Assembly: GCA_945878865.1 (NCBI GenBank)
Contig: CAMCUD010000023.1
Location: 1 to 64,000, forward strand
Direction of reading: 5' to 3'
Length of the DNA: 64,000 bases
From: Bifidobacterium breve
GTDB lineage: Bacteria; Actinomycetota; Thermoleophilia; Solirubrobacterales; Solirubrobacteraceae
The position numbers and the translations under genes were made by a program. How positions within the stretch are numbered: position 1 is the stretch's first letter; every line of letters starts with the position of its first letter. Positions 18,372 to 26,577 of this stretch are shown here, piece by piece. Under the pieces are notes generated by a model. The model ran no database searches. It saw only the letters and a list, made by a program, of their open reading frames with translations, and was not told the DNA's origin.

Positions 18372-20051
18372 ATGCGTGCAGTGGATGCCGTGATCGAGTG
18401 CCTGAAGGCGGAGGGTGTCGAGGTCGTATTCGGCCTCCCCGGTGGCGCCAACCTTCCGCAGTACGACGCCTTCTATGACGCGGGCATCCGCCACGTGCTC
18501 GTCCGCCACGAAGCCGGCGGCGGTCACGCCGCGGCCGGCTACGCCAAAGCCACCGGCAAGGTGGGGGTGTGCTTCGCGACCTCCGGCCCCGGCGCCACGA
18601 ACGTCGTGACGCCGATCGCCGACGCGATGATGGACTCCGTCCCGACGGTGTTCATCACGGGCCAGGTCCGCACGGACCTGCTCGGCACGGACGGCTTCCA
18701 GGAGGTCGACGTCGTCGGCGTGACGATGCCGATCGTCAAGCACAGCTTCATGATCCAGCATCCGCTCGAGATCCCGCGAGCGATTCACGAGGCGTTCCAC
18801 CTCGCGCGCACGGGGCGTCCGGGCCCGGTCATCGTCGACATCCCGACCGACCTCGCGCGGGCGGAGATCCCGTACGAGCCCGTCACCGACGTGCACCTGC
18901 CCGGCTACCAGCCGACGCACGAGGGCAACACGAAGCAGATCCGCCAGGCGGCCAAGGCGCTCGCCGCGGCGCGCCGGCCCGTGCTCTACGTCGGCGGCGG
19001 CACGATCAACGCCAACGCCAGCGAGGAGGTCCGCGAGCTCGCGCGCTTGGACAACTTCCCGGTGACGTGCACGCTGATGGGCCTCGGCGCCTACCCGGCG
19101 CCCGACCCGCAGTGGCTCGGCATGCTCGGGATGCACGGCACGCGGACCGCGAACTACGCGATGGACGAGGCCGACCTCATCGTCGCGATCGGCGCGCGGT
19201 TCGACGACCGCATCACCGGCAAGCTGTCGGAGTTCGCGCCGCGGGCGAAGTTCGTCCACATCGACATCGATCCCGCCGAGATCAGCAAGAACATCCCGGC
19301 GCACATCCCGATCGTCGGTGACGCGAAGAACATCGTCGCCAAGCTCGTCAAGGAGTACCGGGCGCTCGAGGGTGTCGACCACACGCGCCTGGAGGCGTGG
19401 TGGGAGCGCATTCACGGCTGGCAGGAGAAGCACCCGCTGCGCTACGACGACACCGAAGGCGACGAGATCAAGCCGCAGCGGCTCATCGAGGCGCTCTACG
19501 AGGCGACCGGCGGCGACGCCATCGTCACGACCGACATCGGCCAGCATCAGATGTGGGCCGCCCAGTACTTCCACTTCGACCGGCCGCGTCGCTGGCTGCA
19601 GTCGGGTGGGCTCGGCACGATGGGCTTCGGTCTGCCGGCCGCGATGGGCGCGAAGGTCGGCATGCCCGGCGAGACGGTCATCTGCATCGCCGGCGACGGC
19701 TCGGTCCAGATGAACATGCAGGAGCTCGCCACCTGTGCCCAGGAGGGGATCGACATCAAGATCTTCATCTCCAACAACGGGTACCTCGGCATGGTCCGCC
19801 AGTGGCAGGAGCTGTTCTGGGACAAGCGCTACAGCCACGTGGACATGGGCCAGTTCCCGGACTTCGTCAAGCTCGCCGACGCGATGGGGGCCACGGGCTT
19901 CCGCTTCGAGAGCAAGGCGACGCTCGTCGAGGACATCAAGCAGGCGATCGCGACGCCCGGCCCGGTGATGGTCGACGTCCGGGTGACCCGCGAGGAGAAC
20001 GTGTATCCGATGATCGCGCCCGGTGCCGCCGCGCGGGACATGGTGGGCTAG
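18372..20051 (+). CDS. ilvB: Acetolactate synthase large subunit
   Basis: ThDP enzyme making acetolactate (valine/leucine) or acetohydroxybutyrate (isoleucine). The 559-residue protein has the catalytic Glu in VRHEAGGGHAAAGYAK near residue 47 and FATSGPGATN. The ThDP motif begins GDGSVQMNMQELATC and ends with ISNN about 25 residues later. ATG 18372 follows a perfect AAAGGAGG. Upstream, TGAGAA (18271-18276), a 17-base spacer and TACCCT (18294-18299) form a plausible promoter giving a leader of about 65 bases with a small GGCCGC/GCGGCC hairpin. I see no leader peptide there. ilvN follows directly. Confidence 0.95.
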   Translation: MRAVDAVIECLKAEGVEVVFGLPGGANLPQYDAFYDAGIRHVLVRHEAGGGHAAAGYAKATGKVGVCFATSGPGATNVVTPIADAMMDSVPTVFITGQVRTDLLGTDGFQEVDVVGVTMPIVKHSFMIQHPLEIPRAIHEAFHLARTGRPGPVIVDIPTDLARAEIPYEPVTDVHLPGYQPTHEGNTKQIRQAAKALAAARRPVLYVGGGTINANASEEVRELARLDNFPVTCTLMGLGAYPAPDPQWLGMLGMHGTRTANYAMDEADLIVAIGARFDDRITGKLSEFAPRAKFVHIDIDPAEISKNIPAHIPIVGDAKNIVAKLVKEYRALEGVDHTRLEAWWERIHGWQEKHPLRYDDTEGDEIKPQRLIEALYEATGGDAIVTTDIGQHQMWAAQYFHFDRPRRWLQSGGLGTMGFGLPAAMGAKVGMPGETVICIAGDGSVQMNMQELATCAQEGIDIKIFISNNGYLGMVRQWQELFWDKRYSHVDMGQFPDFVKLADAMGATGFRFESKATLVEDIKQAIATPGPVMVDVRVTREENVYPMIAPGAAARDMVG

Positions 20052-20621
20052 GTGACGGTCATGGGTGATCCCGGAACGAAGCAGGACCTCCTGAGCCTGG
20101 AGGATCTGGAGGCGGCGGGCGCGCTGCGCACCGGCCGCAAGCACGTCCTCTCGATCCTCGTCGAGAACAAGCCCGGCGTCCTGACCCGCATCGCGGGACT
20201 GTTCGCGCGCCGCGGGTTCAACATCGAGACGCTGACCGTCGGCCCGACGGACGACGATCAGATCTCGCGCGTCACGCTCACCGTGGATGGCGCGCTGCAC
20301 CCGATCGATCAGGTCACGAAGCAGCTGCACAAGCTGATCAATGTCCTGAAGATCCGCGACCTCGAGCCCGAGGGGACGGTCGCCCGCGAACTGGCCCTGT
20401 TCAAGGTCGCCGCGGAAGGCGCCGCCCGCTCCGAAGTGATGCAGGTGTGCGACATCTTCCGCGGCAAGGTCGTCGACGTGACCCGCCGGTCGCTCATCGT
20501 CGAGGTGACGGGAACGACCGACAAGGTCGAGGCGTTCGAGCGGATGGTCCGTCCGTTCGGCCTCATCGAGATGATGCGGACGGGCGAGATCGCGATCTCG
20601 CGCGGCCGCTCGGAGACCTGA
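20052..20621 (+). CDS. ilvN: Acetolactate synthase small subunit
   Basis: Regulatory subunit that confers valine feedback on IlvB. It is 189 residues, with a short N-terminal extension, an ACT domain (HVLSILVENKPGVLTRIAGLFARRGFNIETL at about 33-63) and the C-terminal ALS_ss domain (ALFKVAAEGAARSEVMQVCDIFRGKVVDV). GTG 20052 immediately follows the ilvB stop; a Met four codons later is an alternative start. A perfect hairpin follows the stop. Confidence 0.95.
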   Translation: MTVMGDPGTKQDLLSLEDLEAAGALRTGRKHVLSILVENKPGVLTRIAGLFARRGFNIETLTVGPTDDDQISRVTLTVDGALHPIDQVTKQLHKLINVLKIRDLEPEGTVARELALFKVAAEGAARSEVMQVCDIFRGKVVDVTRRSLIVEVTGTTDKVEAFERMVRPFGLIEMMRTGEIAISRGRSET

Positions 20622-20633
20622 GATCGGCCAGCT

Positions 20634-20659
20634 GGGAGATCCGCGTCAGCGGATCTCCC
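20634..20659. terminator. Bidirectional terminator hairpin
   Basis: A perfect 11-base stem (20634-20644 with 20649-20659) has a GTCA loop that contains the stop codon of the convergent SHOCT gene. It lies 12 bases after the ilvN stop, so it can serve both genes. It lacks a T-run. Confidence 0.65.
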
Positions 20660-21302
20660 GACTGGAACCGAGCGCCAAGCGCGAGCGTTCCAGCGCGTAC
20701 TCGGTGTCGGTCAGCGCGCCGGTTGCCTTCAGCGCGTCGAGGCGGGCGAGGTGGTCGCTCGTCGACATCGCGGGCTTGGGCGTCGGCGGGGTCACGGTGA
20801 TCTGCGGGACGGCGGCCGTCTGCGCGTAGGGGTTCACCATCGCGGTGTTGCGCAGGTAGTTCTCGGCGTTGCGGCGGGTCGTTGCGTCCGGCGTGGTGTC
20901 GTCGCCGCTGATTGCCTCCTTGATCGCGTACAGCGCCACGGGCAGGCCCATGAGCAGGAACAGCGGGCCGATGGTCCAGGCGGCGGCGTCGCTCCCCAGG
21001 CCGGGATCGCCGACCAGGGCGAAGGCCGTCGCGGTGGCGCCGGCGGGGACGAACATCATCGCCCAGCCCCAGGCAAAGCCGGTGAAGAACGACGTGATGA
21101 TGCCGCCGGTCAGCCCGACGGCGAAGACGAGGCCCCAGGTCATCGCGTCATCGGTGCACTGGTTGGCGATCTCAAACGGTCCGCCTGAAGCGCAGGTGCC
21201 GATGCCGAGGAGGTGCCAGAGACCGAGCGACATCGCGATCGCGAAGTCGACGCTGAGGAAGCGGGCGACGAGCAGGCCGGCGGTGGAGCGGGGCGTGAAC
21301 AC
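20646..21302 (-). CDS. Membrane protein with C-terminal SHOCT domain
   Basis: A 218-residue protein with about four membrane helices in the first 130 residues, a Thr/Pro-rich linker and a C-terminal SHOCT-type short domain (DHLARLDALKATGALTDTEYALERSRL). SHOCT domains occur in many membrane proteins and are thought to aid oligomerisation. The GTG start at 21302 is preceded by AGGAGG. It is divergent from menF across an 84-base gap. Its role is unknown. Confidence 0.75.
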   Translation of the reverse strand: MFTPRSTAGLLVARFLSVDFAIAMSLGLWHLLGIGTCASGGPFEIANQCTDDAMTWGLVFAVGLTGGIITSFFTGFAWGWAMMFVPAGATATAFALVGDPGLGSDAAAWTIGPLFLLMGLPVALYAIKEAISGDDTTPDATTRRNAENYLRNTAMVNPYAQTAAVPQITVTPPTPKPAMSTSDHLARLDALKATGALTDTEYALERSRLALGSSREIR

Positions 21303-21386
21303 GGGAGTCCTCCTGGGGACGAGCGGTCGGATGTCAGGTCCAACCCCGGGCGACCTCCTGACTTACGCCGCTCGTACGATTCATGC

Positions 21387-22829
21387 ATGGCCGTGCGCGT
21401 CCAGTCCTCCGACCGCCCGCTGCTGGCGCCGTCCGACTGGGACCGGCTCGCGCAGCGTGTGACGGCGGCGCGCCGGCGTGCGGCGGCGCAGCAGGCCGAC
21501 GGCGTGTTGGCGGCCGTGACCGTCCGGGTCGGCGACGGCCTCGATCCCACCGCGGTCGTGGCCGGGTCGCGAGCGCCCGGGGAGCCGTGGTTCGTCCTCG
21601 AGCAGCCTGAGCGCGACCAGGCCGCGATCGCCGCGCTCGGCTGCGCGGCGGCGCTCGAGGAACGAGGGCCCGAGCGCTTCACCCGCCTGGCTTCTCGCTG
21701 GCGGGCGCTCGCGGGCGCCGCGGTGTGCGATCCGCCGGACGGGCCGCGCGGGAGCGGCGTGGTGGCGGTCGGTGGGTTCGCGTTCGAGCACGACGGCGGG
21801 CAGACGCCGGAGTGGGGTCCGTTCGCGCCCGCGTCGCTCCACGTCCCCGTGCTCGCGTTCGCCCGCCGGGGCGACGAGGTGCGCCTCACCGTCACCGCCC
21901 GGGTGTGCCCCGACGACGATCCCGCCGCGGTCGTCGCAGCGCTGCGCGAGCGCGTCGACGGTCTCGCCTTCGACGGTCTGCCGCTCGTCGACCCGAGCCC
22001 GGCGACCCGGGCGCGTGTCCTGTCTGTCATGCCGCCGGCCCACTACGAGCAGGCCGTCGCGCGCGCGGTGGAGCGCATCAACGCGGGCGAGATGGTGAAG
22101 ATCGTCCTCGCGCGCGAGGTCGACGTCCACGCGGCGTCCCCACACGATCCGGCCGCGATCCTCGGTGTGCTGCGGCAGACCTTCCCCTCCTGCTTCACCT
22201 TCGCCGTGGGGCGCGGGGACGTCACGTTCGTGGCCGCCAGCCCCGAGCTGCTCGTCCGCCGCGACGGACTGCGCGCGGGCACGCTGGCGCTCGCCGGATC
22301 GACGCGCCGCAGCGCGGAGCCGAGCGTCGACCGCCATCTTGCCGAGCAGCTCCTGCACTCGGCCAAGGATCGCGAGGAGCATCAGATCGTCATCCGGCGC
22401 ATCACCGAGGCGCTGAGCCCGGTCAGCGTGTGGGTGACATCACCGGACGAGCCGGTCACGGTGCAGATGACGAACATCCAGCACCTCGCGACCCCGATTC
22501 GCGCGCAGCTCTCCGGGCCGGTCTCGGTGCTCGAGCTCGTCGGACGCTTGCACCCGACCCCGGCGGTGGGTGGCGAGCCGCTTGCCAAGGCCGCGCCGCT
22601 GATCCCGGCCCTGGAGGGCCTCGATCGCGGCTGGTACGCCGGCCCGGTGGGCTGGGTGGACACGAACGAGGACGGCGAGTTCTGCGTCGCGCTGCGGTGC
22701 GCACTGCTGCGCGGCGAGCTCGCGCGGCTCTACGCCGGCGTGGGTGTGGTGCGGGATTCCGACCCCGCGGCGGAGTTGGCGGAGACGGACGTGAAGCTTC
22801 AGGCGCTGCTGCCGGTTCTCAGCGGATAG
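21387..22829 (+). CDS. menF: Isochorismate synthase
   Basis: Chorismate-utilising enzyme of 480 residues converting chorismate to isochorismate, the entry step to menaquinone. The catalytic domain occupies the C-terminal half: MPPAHYEQAVARAVERINAGEMVKIVLARE, LAGSTRRS, SAKDREEHQIVIRRITEAL, then LHPTPAVGGEP, DRGWYAGPVGWVD and GVGVVRDSDPAAELAETDVK. ATG 21387 lies 6 bases after TACGAT (21375-21380), suggesting a leaderless message. Its place beside menD supports MenF rather than an anthranilate or siderophore enzyme. Confidence 0.9.
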   Translation: MAVRVQSSDRPLLAPSDWDRLAQRVTAARRRAAAQQADGVLAAVTVRVGDGLDPTAVVAGSRAPGEPWFVLEQPERDQAAIAALGCAAALEERGPERFTRLASRWRALAGAAVCDPPDGPRGSGVVAVGGFAFEHDGGQTPEWGPFAPASLHVPVLAFARRGDEVRLTVTARVCPDDDPAAVVAALRERVDGLAFDGLPLVDPSPATRARVLSVMPPAHYEQAVARAVERINAGEMVKIVLAREVDVHAASPHDPAAILGVLRQTFPSCFTFAVGRGDVTFVAASPELLVRRDGLRAGTLALAGSTRRSAEPSVDRHLAEQLLHSAKDREEHQIVIRRITEALSPVSVWVTSPDEPVTVQMTNIQHLATPIRAQLSGPVSVLELVGRLHPTPAVGGEPLAKAAPLIPALEGLDRGWYAGPVGWVDTNEDGEFCVALRCALLRGELARLYAGVGVVRDSDPAAELAETDVKLQALLPVLSG

Positions 22830-22916
22830 CGCCCGCAAATACCCACTTTTCGGGTCGTCCGTTTGTCCATTACCGGTGTTCTAGTGGCGTGGCGGCGGGC
22901 ACACTAGGAAGTCGCC

Positions 22917-24056
22917 GTGCAAGCGGCGGGGGCTGGGGAACGCGTGACCGCACTTCCGACAACGACGTCATGGCTGTGCCGGGATTCGCTCGGTCGCGAC
23001 CGTCTGCTCGACATGGAGCGGCGGATCCGCCCCGCGCGGCGGGCGTATCTCGTGATGGTCGGCGTGGGGATCGCGCTGTTCGGCCCACTGTGGACGCTGG
23101 CGTTCCTGGCACTCGCAGGGGTCGGGTTCGCGTGGATGGAGCGCAAGCTGCCCGAGCGCCGGCACCCGGAGTATTCGATCGCGGCGGCCTGGTGCGTCGC
23201 CCAGATTGGCATCGGGTTCGTCATCGCGCTCACCGGGGCACCGATGAGCTACGCGATCGCCTGGCTGGCGATCCCGGTCACCACGCTGCCCGCCCGATTC
23301 AGCCTGACGGGCGTCATCGCGGGTGTGGGCTTCACCCTCGCCGTGCTGCTTGCGGCGACGATCGCGCCTGACCCGGCGGACGCCGCCGATCACTACCTCT
23401 ACATCCTGTGCGCCGCCGTGGTGATCGTCAGCATCGCGATCTACGGCGTGCCGCTCATGACATCGGACACCGAGCACCGCAGCGGCTCGCTCATCGATCC
23501 GCTGACCGGGCTGCTCAACCGCACGCAGCTCGAGACGCGCTTCGAGGAGCTCGCCTACCAGGCGCAGGTGAGCGGGCAGCCGCTGGCGATGCTCATGTGC
23601 GACCTCGACCATTTCAAGGAGGTCAACGACGGGCACGGGCATGCCACAGGCGACGCGGTGCTGCGCGACGCGGCGTACGCGATCCGGCGCAACCTGCGGC
23701 CGTTCGACGTCGTGTACCGCCTCGGCGGCGAGGAGTTCCTCGCACTGCTGCCCGGCACGGGCCCGGTGCGGGCGATGGCGATCGCCGAGCGGCTGCGCAG
23801 CACCGTCGAGATCGGGCCGACGGGCGGGGTGTCCGTGACCGTGTCGGTGGGGGTCGCGGTCCTCTCCCCGGAGATCGAGGACCGCACGTACGCGACGATG
23901 TTCGCCCGCGCCGACGGCGCGCTCTACGCGGCGAAGGCGGCAGGGCGCAACCAGGTGGTGACCGCCGACCCGCCCGGCACGACGGCGAACCGCCTGTTCG
24001 TGCGCGAGGAGCGGCGGATGCGCAACCCCGAGCCGCTCCCCGAGGACGCCGGCTAG
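22917..24056 (+). CDS. Membrane GGDEF protein (diguanylate cyclase)
   Basis: Predicted c-di-GMP synthase of 379 residues. The N-terminal half (about 35-180) has roughly five membrane helices. The GGDEF domain starts at DPLTGLLNRTQLE, has DLDHFKEVNDGHGH for metal and substrate binding, and the active-site RLGGEEF. An RxxD inhibitory site (RPFD) sits five residues before GGEEF, so product inhibition is expected. GTG 22917 is used; GTG 22944 is an alternative. The last four bases (CTAG) are shared with the convergent menD stop. Confidence 0.85.
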   Translation: MQAAGAGERVTALPTTTSWLCRDSLGRDRLLDMERRIRPARRAYLVMVGVGIALFGPLWTLAFLALAGVGFAWMERKLPERRHPEYSIAAAWCVAQIGIGFVIALTGAPMSYAIAWLAIPVTTLPARFSLTGVIAGVGFTLAVLLAATIAPDPADAADHYLYILCAAVVIVSIAIYGVPLMTSDTEHRSGSLIDPLTGLLNRTQLETRFEELAYQAQVSGQPLAMLMCDLDHFKEVNDGHGHATGDAVLRDAAYAIRRNLRPFDVVYRLGGEEFLALLPGTGPVRAMAIAERLRSTVEIGPTGGVSVTVSVGVAVLSPEIEDRTYATMFARADGALYAAKAAGRNQVVTADPPGTTANRLFVREERRMRNPEPLPEDAG

Positions 24057-25789
24057 CGCGTGTCGAGGGCGGCGGAGACGGCCGCCCACACCTCGCGGTG
24101 CAGCGCGACGTTCGCGGCGCGCTCGGTGCGGACCTCGATGATCGTCGTGCGGTCCGAGGCCAGGGCGGCCTCGAGCGCGGCGTGGAACGCGGGGAGGTCC
24201 GCAGGCTCGACGTGGTCACAGCCGTAGAGATCGGCGGCCTTCGCGATCTCCAGGCCGGGCGGGGTCGCGACATGCTCCTCGAACGTCGACCGGTCGATGG
24301 TGGACAGCGGGAGGAACTCGAAGATCCCGCCGCCGTTGTTGTTGAGCACGACGATCGCCAGCGCTTGCCCGTGCCGTGTGGCGCAGAGCAGCGCAGAGAG
24401 GTCGTAGGCGAACGCGACGTCGCCGAGGAGGACGGCGACGGGCCCGTCGTGGCCGGCGGCGACCCCGAAGGCCGTGGCGAGCGTGCCGTCGATGCCGTTG
24501 GCGCCGCGGTTGGAGAGGACGCGAGCGGGCGCGTCGACGGGGGCGAAGGTCTCGACGTCGCGGATGGGCATCGAGGAGGCGACGACGAGCGCGGCGGTCT
24601 CCGGAAGCGCGCTGGTGATCGCCGCAGCGACCGTAGGTTCGCTGAGACCCTCGCCGAGGGCGGTGGCGATGCCCCGGGCGGCGGCGTCGTCGGCGTCGCG
24701 CCAGAGCTGCAGCCACCCGGGGTCCGCGGGCGCGAGCGGGTAGTCCGGTGGTGCGTAGGGTTGGCCGAGGAGGAGCATGACGCCGGCGAGCGAGCCGGGC
24801 GACCCGGGGATCACGTCGGTGAGGACACCGTCAGGGTCAGCCCACGCGCCGGGCTCGCCGAACGCCAGCTGCGGGCCGTCGAACGACGCGAGCCACTGCC
24901 GCAGGGGCTTCGAGGTGGGCAGATCTCCGACGCGCAGGACGAGGTCCGGTGTCGCCGGAGCCCCGTGACGCAGGAACGCGTCGTAGTGGGCGATGGCCGC
25001 GTCACCTGACCGGCAGCCGCTAAGAGGGTCCGCCAGCAGTGGCCAGCAGAGCTCCCGCGCGAACTCGACGATGAGCTCGGCTTCGGCGGGGTCGCGCAAC
25101 CCACCGGCGACGATGACGCCGCGCCGCGCTGACATCAGCGCATCGGGCAGATTCCCGGCGGCGACCGGGGCGCGCCCGATCCGCACCCACGGGGCGCGGT
25201 CCGGGCGCCCCGGCTGGGGGTCCTCCGGCATCTCCGCCGGCGGGATCAGCGGCTCGCGCAGCGCCCAGTTGAGGTGGACCGGCCCCGGCCGGTCTCCGAA
25301 GCGGCCTTCGGCCGTCGCCACCGCGCGGCACGCCAGCGTCCTGATCCACCGCCCGCGCTCGGGCGTCGCCTCATGCGTCCCGACGTCGAAGAACCATCGC
25401 ACCGCGTCGCCGTAGAGCTTGATCTGGTCGATCGCCTGGCCGGCGCCGACCTCCCGCAGCTCGGGTGGCCGGTCCGCGGTGATGACGATGAGCGGGACGC
25501 CCGCCTCGTGCGCCTCGATGACCGCGGGCAGGTACTGCGCCGCGGCGGTTCCCGAGGTGCACGTCAGCACGGCGGGACGGCCGGTCGCCTTCGCCAGCCC
25601 GAGGGCGAAGAAGCCCGCGACCCGCTCGTCGAGATGCGACCACGTGGTGATCTGCTCGTCTGCGGTCAACGCGAGCACGATCGGGCTCGACCTCGACCCA
25701 GGCGACGTGCATGCGCCCGCGACCGCGCACCGGCCGAGCTCGTCGGCGAAGGCGCGCAGGAGGAGGTGCGTGTCGGCGGGACCGGTCAT
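24053..25789 (-). CDS. menD: SEPHCHC synthase
   Basis: ThDP-dependent enzyme of menaquinone synthesis joining isochorismate and 2-oxoglutarate. The 578-residue protein starts with a family-typical THLLLRAFADELGRCAVAGA and the following CTSPGSRSSPIVLAL. Also seen are CTSGTAAAQYLPAVIEA, ITADRPPELREVGAGQAIDQ and, in the C-terminal half, LSNRGANGIDGTLATAFGVA plus LLGDVAFAYDLSALL and VVLNNNGGGIFEFLP. The ATG start is only 9 bases from the divergent menH start, so its promoter would overlap menH coding sequence. Confidence 0.95.
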   Translation of the reverse strand: MTGPADTHLLLRAFADELGRCAVAGACTSPGSRSSPIVLALTADEQITTWSHLDERVAGFFALGLAKATGRPAVLTCTSGTAAAQYLPAVIEAHEAGVPLIVITADRPPELREVGAGQAIDQIKLYGDAVRWFFDVGTHEATPERGRWIRTLACRAVATAEGRFGDRPGPVHLNWALREPLIPPAEMPEDPQPGRPDRAPWVRIGRAPVAAGNLPDALMSARRGVIVAGGLRDPAEAELIVEFARELCWPLLADPLSGCRSGDAAIAHYDAFLRHGAPATPDLVLRVGDLPTSKPLRQWLASFDGPQLAFGEPGAWADPDGVLTDVIPGSPGSLAGVMLLLGQPYAPPDYPLAPADPGWLQLWRDADDAAARGIATALGEGLSEPTVAAAITSALPETAALVVASSMPIRDVETFAPVDAPARVLSNRGANGIDGTLATAFGVAAGHDGPVAVLLGDVAFAYDLSALLCATRHGQALAIVVLNNNGGGIFEFLPLSTIDRSTFEEHVATPPGLEIAKAADLYGCDHVEPADLPAFHAALEAALASDRTTIIEVRTERAANVALHREVWAAVSAALDTR

Positions 25790-25798
25790 GCTGGGGCG

Positions 25799-26536
25799 GT
25801 GTCCGAGCGGCTCGTCCTCCTCCACGGCTTCACCCAGACGGGGCGCGCGTGGGACGAGGTGATCGAGGCGCTGGGGCCGCAACGGTATACGGCCGTCGCG
25901 CCGGACCTGCGCGGCCACGGCTCGGCAGCTGGCGCGCGGCCGATCACGTTCGACGCCATCACCGCCGACATCCTCGCGCTCGGCGAGGCGAGCTTCGCGC
26001 TGTGCGGGTACTCGATGGGCGGGCGCATCGCGCTGCACGTCGCGCTGACCGCCCCCGACCGCGTGGACCGGCTCGTGCTCGTCGCGACCACCGCGGGCAT
26101 CGAGGACGCCGCCGACCGCGCATCTCGTCGCGCCGCCGACGAGGCGCTCGCCGATCGGATGGAGCGGCAGTCGATCGAGGAGCTCGCCGCCGCGTGGGGT
26201 GATCAGCCGCTGTTCGCCGGCCAGTCCGGCGCGGTGCGGGCCAGAGCCGATGCCGATCGGCGCCGCAACGACCCTGCGGGCCTGGCCGCCTCGCTGCGCG
26301 GGATCGGCACGGGGGCGATGGTGCCGCTGTGGGACCGCCTGGGCGAGCTGACGATGCCCGTCGACGTCGTCGTCGGCGAAGAGGACGGGAAGTTCCTCGC
26401 ACTCGGCGAGCGCCTGCGCGACGCGCTCCCGGCCGCCCGCCTCACCGTCGTCCCGGGTGCCGGCCACGCGCTTGCGCTTGAGCGGCCGCAGGCGATCGCC
26501 GACGTCCTCTCCCGCCCCGCCCACGCGAGCGTCTGA
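25799..26536 (+). CDS. menH: SHCHC synthase-like alpha/beta hydrolase
   Basis: A 245-residue hydrolase fold protein matching MenH, which eliminates pyruvate from the MenD product. Evidence: LLHGFTQTGRAWDEV at the N-terminus, DLRGHGSA, the nucleophile Ser in CGYSMGGRIALHVAL (about residue 71), VVGEEDGKF for the acid and PGAGHALALERP for the His. The start is GTG 25799, so the gap to menD is only 9 bases; a CATGCT box 6 bases upstream lies in the menD start. The context strongly favours MenH over a generic hydrolase. Confidence 0.88.
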   Translation: MSERLVLLHGFTQTGRAWDEVIEALGPQRYTAVAPDLRGHGSAAGARPITFDAITADILALGEASFALCGYSMGGRIALHVALTAPDRVDRLVLVATTAGIEDAADRASRRAADEALADRMERQSIEELAAAWGDQPLFAGQSGAVRARADADRRRNDPAGLAASLRGIGTGAMVPLWDRLGELTMPVDVVVGEEDGKFLALGERLRDALPAARLTVVPGAGHALALERPQAIADVLSRPAHASV

Positions 26537-26566
26537 TCACCGTCGCTCTGGCGACGGTGATCAGAC
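26531..26566. terminator. Perfect 16-base hairpin between convergent genes
   Basis: The stem 26531-26546 pairs perfectly with 26551-26566 around a TCTG loop. The left arm includes the menH stop codon, and the right arm ends 11 bases before the stop of the minus-strand hydrolase. It can terminate both transcripts. It is the longest perfect hairpin I found in the window. Confidence 0.75.
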
Positions 26567-26577
26567 GTTCGGCGGGG

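Noticed and set aside
18210-20330. A 706-codon minus-strand frame under ilvB
   Set aside because: Shadow of a gene with complete ThDP motifs.
22830-22916. c-di-GMP riboswitch before the GGDEF gene
   Set aside because: The 87-base gap does not show the conserved c-di-GMP-I or II elements.
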